From positions 1 to 8,556 of the forward strand of contig JAGWYC010000075.1 in assembly GCA_018969565.1 (NCBI GenBank): 8,556 nucleotides of DNA, in the 5' to 3' direction. Of this stretch, positions 6,574 to 8,556 are shown piece by piece. Position numbers and translations under genes: made by a program. The DNA is from Bacteroidota bacterium. GTDB lineage: Bacteria; Bacteroidota; Bacteroidia; NS11-12g; UBA955. How positions within the stretch are numbered: the first letter of the stretch is position 1; each line of letters opens with the position of its first letter. The notes under the pieces were generated by a model. It ran no database searches and was not told the DNA's origin. It saw nothing but the letters and a program-made list of their open reading frames with translations.

Positions 6574-7358
6574 GGCTGATGATAAAATGCCAACTGTTTC
6601 ATGTCTGTGTTTGCCATTCCACCGGAGTAAACTACGATCTGTTTCAAGCATAATGTACCCTCAGTGCTTATGGTATCCCTGGTGCCGTAATTAAGTGCTG
6701 TAGCCAGAATATGGTTGCTGTCAAGAGGCGTGTAAATAGTCTGATTATAGAGCGTCCATGATTCCGGTGGTTTCTCAAATATATGCTGCGGCAACAGTGC
6801 TGAAGAATATACCCGCACTGAAGTGCTGTTGTCTGCAGCTATAACTACTGATGAGCCATTATCCCTTATTCGGCAAAACTGTTTTGGAAACTGAGCACCC
6901 TGAATCATTTGCGTCTGCAGGGTCCTTCCGGCGAAATCCACTTTGCGAATTACGCGTTCTCGCGCATCCAGAATCCAACACGATCCATCCGCGGCTCGTC
7001 CCACACCTTGCACCTGATAGTTTTGAAACTGGTTGAAATCCAGTTCTTTTTTAAGATTAAGTTGATTGTCGAGTACGAGCAACTTTCTGCTGGTGCGGAA
7101 ATAAACAAAAACATCCAAGGTATTGGAAGCATCAATCAGCGATACAAGACCATATTGAGCATATGATTGACTATGTTGCTGCTTCCCTGCTTTATTAAAG
7201 CAGTATAAAACACCATTGACATCTGCAGCCACTACAACTCCTGAGGCATCTGCAGAAATGCAACAGAATGAACCGGTAACGGCAGTAAATTGTGTATAAG
7301 GGTTGTCCTTACCATTTAATATAATCGAAGCTAAAACTATGATACCGAAGGTTTTCAT
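6570..7358 (-). CDS. Putative exported beta-propeller-like protein of unknown function
   Basis: I cannot assign a function. The 262-residue product starts with a signal-like segment: MK, then a hydrophobic run FGIIVLASIILN at 4-15. There is no lipobox cysteine and no clear signal peptidase site. The rest alternates short beta-rich units that resemble propeller blades: ADVNGVLYCFNKAGK near 45-59, KLLVLDNQLNLKKEL near 92-106, AADGSCWILDARERVIRKV near 122-140 and AADNSTSVRVYSS near 174-186. Four cysteines lie between 32 and 127 (C32, C33, C53, C127), with two more at 162 and 237. From memory, the DASNTLDVFVYF followed by VLDNQLN pattern resembles a hypothetical protein family in Bacteroidota; a search is needed. 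The start is 10 bases after the LpxH-type gene and its stop overlaps the prfA start by four bases, so it is surely cotranscribed with both. Its place next to a lipid A gene hints at an envelope role, but this is only inference. Confidence 0.8.
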   Translation of the reverse strand: MKTFGIIVLASIILNGKDNPYTQFTAVTGSFCCISADASGVVVAADVNGVLYCFNKAGKQQHSQSYAQYGLVSLIDASNTLDVFVYFRTSRKLLVLDNQLNLKKELDFNQFQNYQVQGVGRAADGSCWILDARERVIRKVDFAGRTLQTQMIQGAQFPKQFCRIRDNGSSVVIAADNSTSVRVYSSALLPQHIFEKPPESWTLYNQTIYTPLDSNHILATALNYGTRDTISTEGTLCLKQIVVYSGGMANTDMKQLAFYHQP

Positions 7359-7368
7359 TATGGGTTGA

Positions 7369-8154
7369 TTACCTTGAAAATTCTTTCAGGCTGAGGCTTT
7401 GACCATCAAATTCAGCATAAGGGCAGCCATGGAGCCAGGTACCGGTATTTATATAGGTTTTATTATTTTCAAGCTTGTATTCCATGGCGAGATGACGATG
7501 GCCGAAAACGAAAAAATCGTACGGTGATTCCGCCGCTTTTTCTTTTGCATACATAAGCAGTATTTCTTTTTCTTCACCTAAAAATTCACGGTATTTAATT
7601 CCTTGTGCTTTTCTGCTTCCACTGCTCCATTTTGTTGCAATAAAGAAACCCAGATTTGGATGTAACCTAGCGAATAACCATGAAGACCAAGGTGCTCGAA
7701 ACAAACGACGGAGTATTTTATATCCTTTCTCTCCTTTACCAAGGCCATCACCGTGATGTAAAAGGAATTTCTTTTTGTTAGTGCTGAGAATACAGAAATC
7801 ACTGATTACCGATGCACCGAGTTCATCGGCCCAGTATGACTTCGTCCACATATCATGGTTACCGCGAAACATAAATACTTGAATTCCTGCTTGCTTTAAT
7901 TCGCTGAGTTTTGCCAGGAACCTGATACATCCCTTTGGAACAACGTACTTATATTCAAACCAGAAATCAAACTGATCTCCCATGAGGAATACCGCCGCTG
8001 CATCATCTTTTACTAATTCCAACCAGGAAACTATTTCTAATTCGCGAAGCCTGCTCGATTCATGATTCGGATACCCGAGATGAAAATCCCCTGCGAAATA
8101 TATTTTTTTTCCGGGGGAAAGGTCTATATCTATATGTTGCTCAGAGGGAGGCAA
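7369..8154 (-). CDS. LpxH-type metallophosphoesterase, probable UDP-2,3-diacylglucosamine diphosphatase
   Basis: This calcineurin-like phosphoesterase probably cleaves UDP-2,3-diacylglucosamine to lipid X and UMP in lipid A synthesis, at the inner face of the cytoplasmic membrane. All metal-binding blocks are visible in 261 residues: GDFHLG (D23, H25), MGDQFDFW (D60), RGNHD (N99, H100, D101), HHGDG (H134, D136) and FGHRH (H219, H221). The third block is GNHD, whereas E. coli LpxH has GNRD; this is the form I recall in Bacteroidota homologues, so a related phosphatase role remains possible. No ATG or GTG is in frame ahead of the first motif; the only usual start is TTG at 8154, before which the frame soon meets TAA. 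This start overlaps the pheS 3' end by 14 bases, implying coupling. The symbol lpxH is withheld because of the GNHD variant. Confidence 0.88.
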   Translation of the reverse strand: MPPSEQHIDIDLSPGKKIYFAGDFHLGYPNHESSRLRELEIVSWLELVKDDAAAVFLMGDQFDFWFEYKYVVPKGCIRFLAKLSELKQAGIQVFMFRGNHDMWTKSYWADELGASVISDFCILSTNKKKFLLHHGDGLGKGEKGYKILRRLFRAPWSSWLFARLHPNLGFFIATKWSSGSRKAQGIKYREFLGEEKEILLMYAKEKAAESPYDFFVFGHRHLAMEYKLENNKTYINTGTWLHGCPYAEFDGQSLSLKEFSR

Positions 8155-8556
8155 ACTGTTTGAGGAATCTAATATCTCCGCTGAAAAATTCTCGTATGTC
8201 CTTTACACCATAACGCAGCATGCAGATTCTGTCCAGACCAAGTCCGAACGCAAAACCGCTGTATATTTCCGGATCTATGGAGCAATTCTGGAGCACATTT
8301 GGATGGACCATACCACATCCCAAAATTTCCAGCCAGCCTGTTCCTTTTGTGAGCCTATAATCATCTTCGGTATCAGTTCCTACCCATACATCCATTTCAG
8401 CACTTGGTTCCGTAAACGGGAAGTAACTCGGGCGAAATCTTACTTTCGTATTTTCACCGAACAATTTCTGAATGAAGTAATACAGCGTTTGCTTCAGGTC
8501 AGCGAAACTCACTTCCTGGTCAATATAAAGACCTTCTAACTGGTGAAAGAAACAAT
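8141..8556 (-). CDS. pheS: Phenylalanyl-tRNA synthetase alpha subunit, C-terminal part (cut by the window edge)
   Basis: PheS is the catalytic alpha subunit of the alpha2-beta2 class II synthetase that charges tRNA-Phe. Only the last 137 residues are in the window; the frame runs unbroken through the right edge, and the GTG at 8512 is an internal valine codon, not a start. The fragment begins with class II motif 2, FHQLEG at 3-8. The phenylalanine-pocket segment FRPSYFPFTEPSAE is at 40-53, GCGMVHP at 79-85, and motif 3 GFAFGLGLDR at 100-109 with its invariant arginine. The end, DIRFLKQFASL, is family-typical. Its stop lies inside the start of the LpxH-type gene (14-base overlap), so it heads, or sits inside, the minus-strand cluster that runs to prfA. 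pheT is not seen, so it is not the next gene downstream. Confidence 0.97.
   Translation of the reverse strand, partial: CFFHQLEGLYIDQEVSFADLKQTLYYFIQKLFGENTKVRFRPSYFPFTEPSAEMDVWVGTDTEDDYRLTKGTGWLEILGCGMVHPNVLQNCSIDPEIYSGFAFGLGLDRICMLRYGVKDIREFFSGDIRFLKQFASL

Noticed and set aside
6574..6651. N-terminal extension of 26 residues on RF1
   Set aside because: RF1 starts normally at the ATG at 6573, which shares ATGA with the upstream stop; the extension overlaps the upstream gene and has no family match.
8303..8539. Plus-strand frame of 78 codons over pheS
   Set aside because: Lies opposite conserved PheS motifs 2 and 3; a shadow frame.

Overview
The window looks like ordinary chromosomal housekeeping DNA from a member of the Bacteroidota, perhaps the Chitinophagales/Sphingobacteriia side of the phylum (that finer placement is a guess). 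The reasons are: a leucyl-tRNA synthetase with the long extra segment and cysteine-free zinc-domain region that I associate with Bacteroidota; no Shine-Dalgarno sequences ahead of any start; a perfect Bacteroidota-type -7 box (TAnnTTTG) just before purQ; and a PQT tripeptide in release factor 1. There is no mobile element, CRISPR array, rRNA or tRNA, and no stretch above 300 bases without a gene.

Left part, plus strand: an A-type iron-sulfur carrier (20-367) and leuS (432-3017). leuS ends 11 bases from the stop of aroQ (3029-3463, minus strand), which makes 3-dehydroquinate for the shikimate pathway react onward. aroQ is divergent from an extended-SDR epimerase/reductase gene (3525-4529) across a 61-base gap. 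The SDR gene is followed after 12 bases by purQ (4542-5231), the glutaminase subunit of the split FGAR amidotransferase; PurS and PurL must lie elsewhere.

Middle: a 259-base region (5232-5490) between the converging purQ and prfA genes. It holds a 13-base perfect palindrome and a possible 33-residue basic open reading frame.

Right part, minus strand: a tightly packed cluster read in the order pheS (3' part only, cut by the window edge), an LpxH-type phosphoesterase, an unrecognised exported propeller-like protein, and prfA. The junctions are a 14-base overlap, a 10-base gap and a 4-base ATGA overlap, so the four are very probably one translationally coupled transcript joining translation (PheS, RF1), lipid A synthesis (LpxH-type) and one protein of unknown role.

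I did not find an evident new biological system. The points most worth a second look are the unknown gene in the pheS-prfA cluster, the possible leaderless promoter of purQ, and the small ORF next to prfA.
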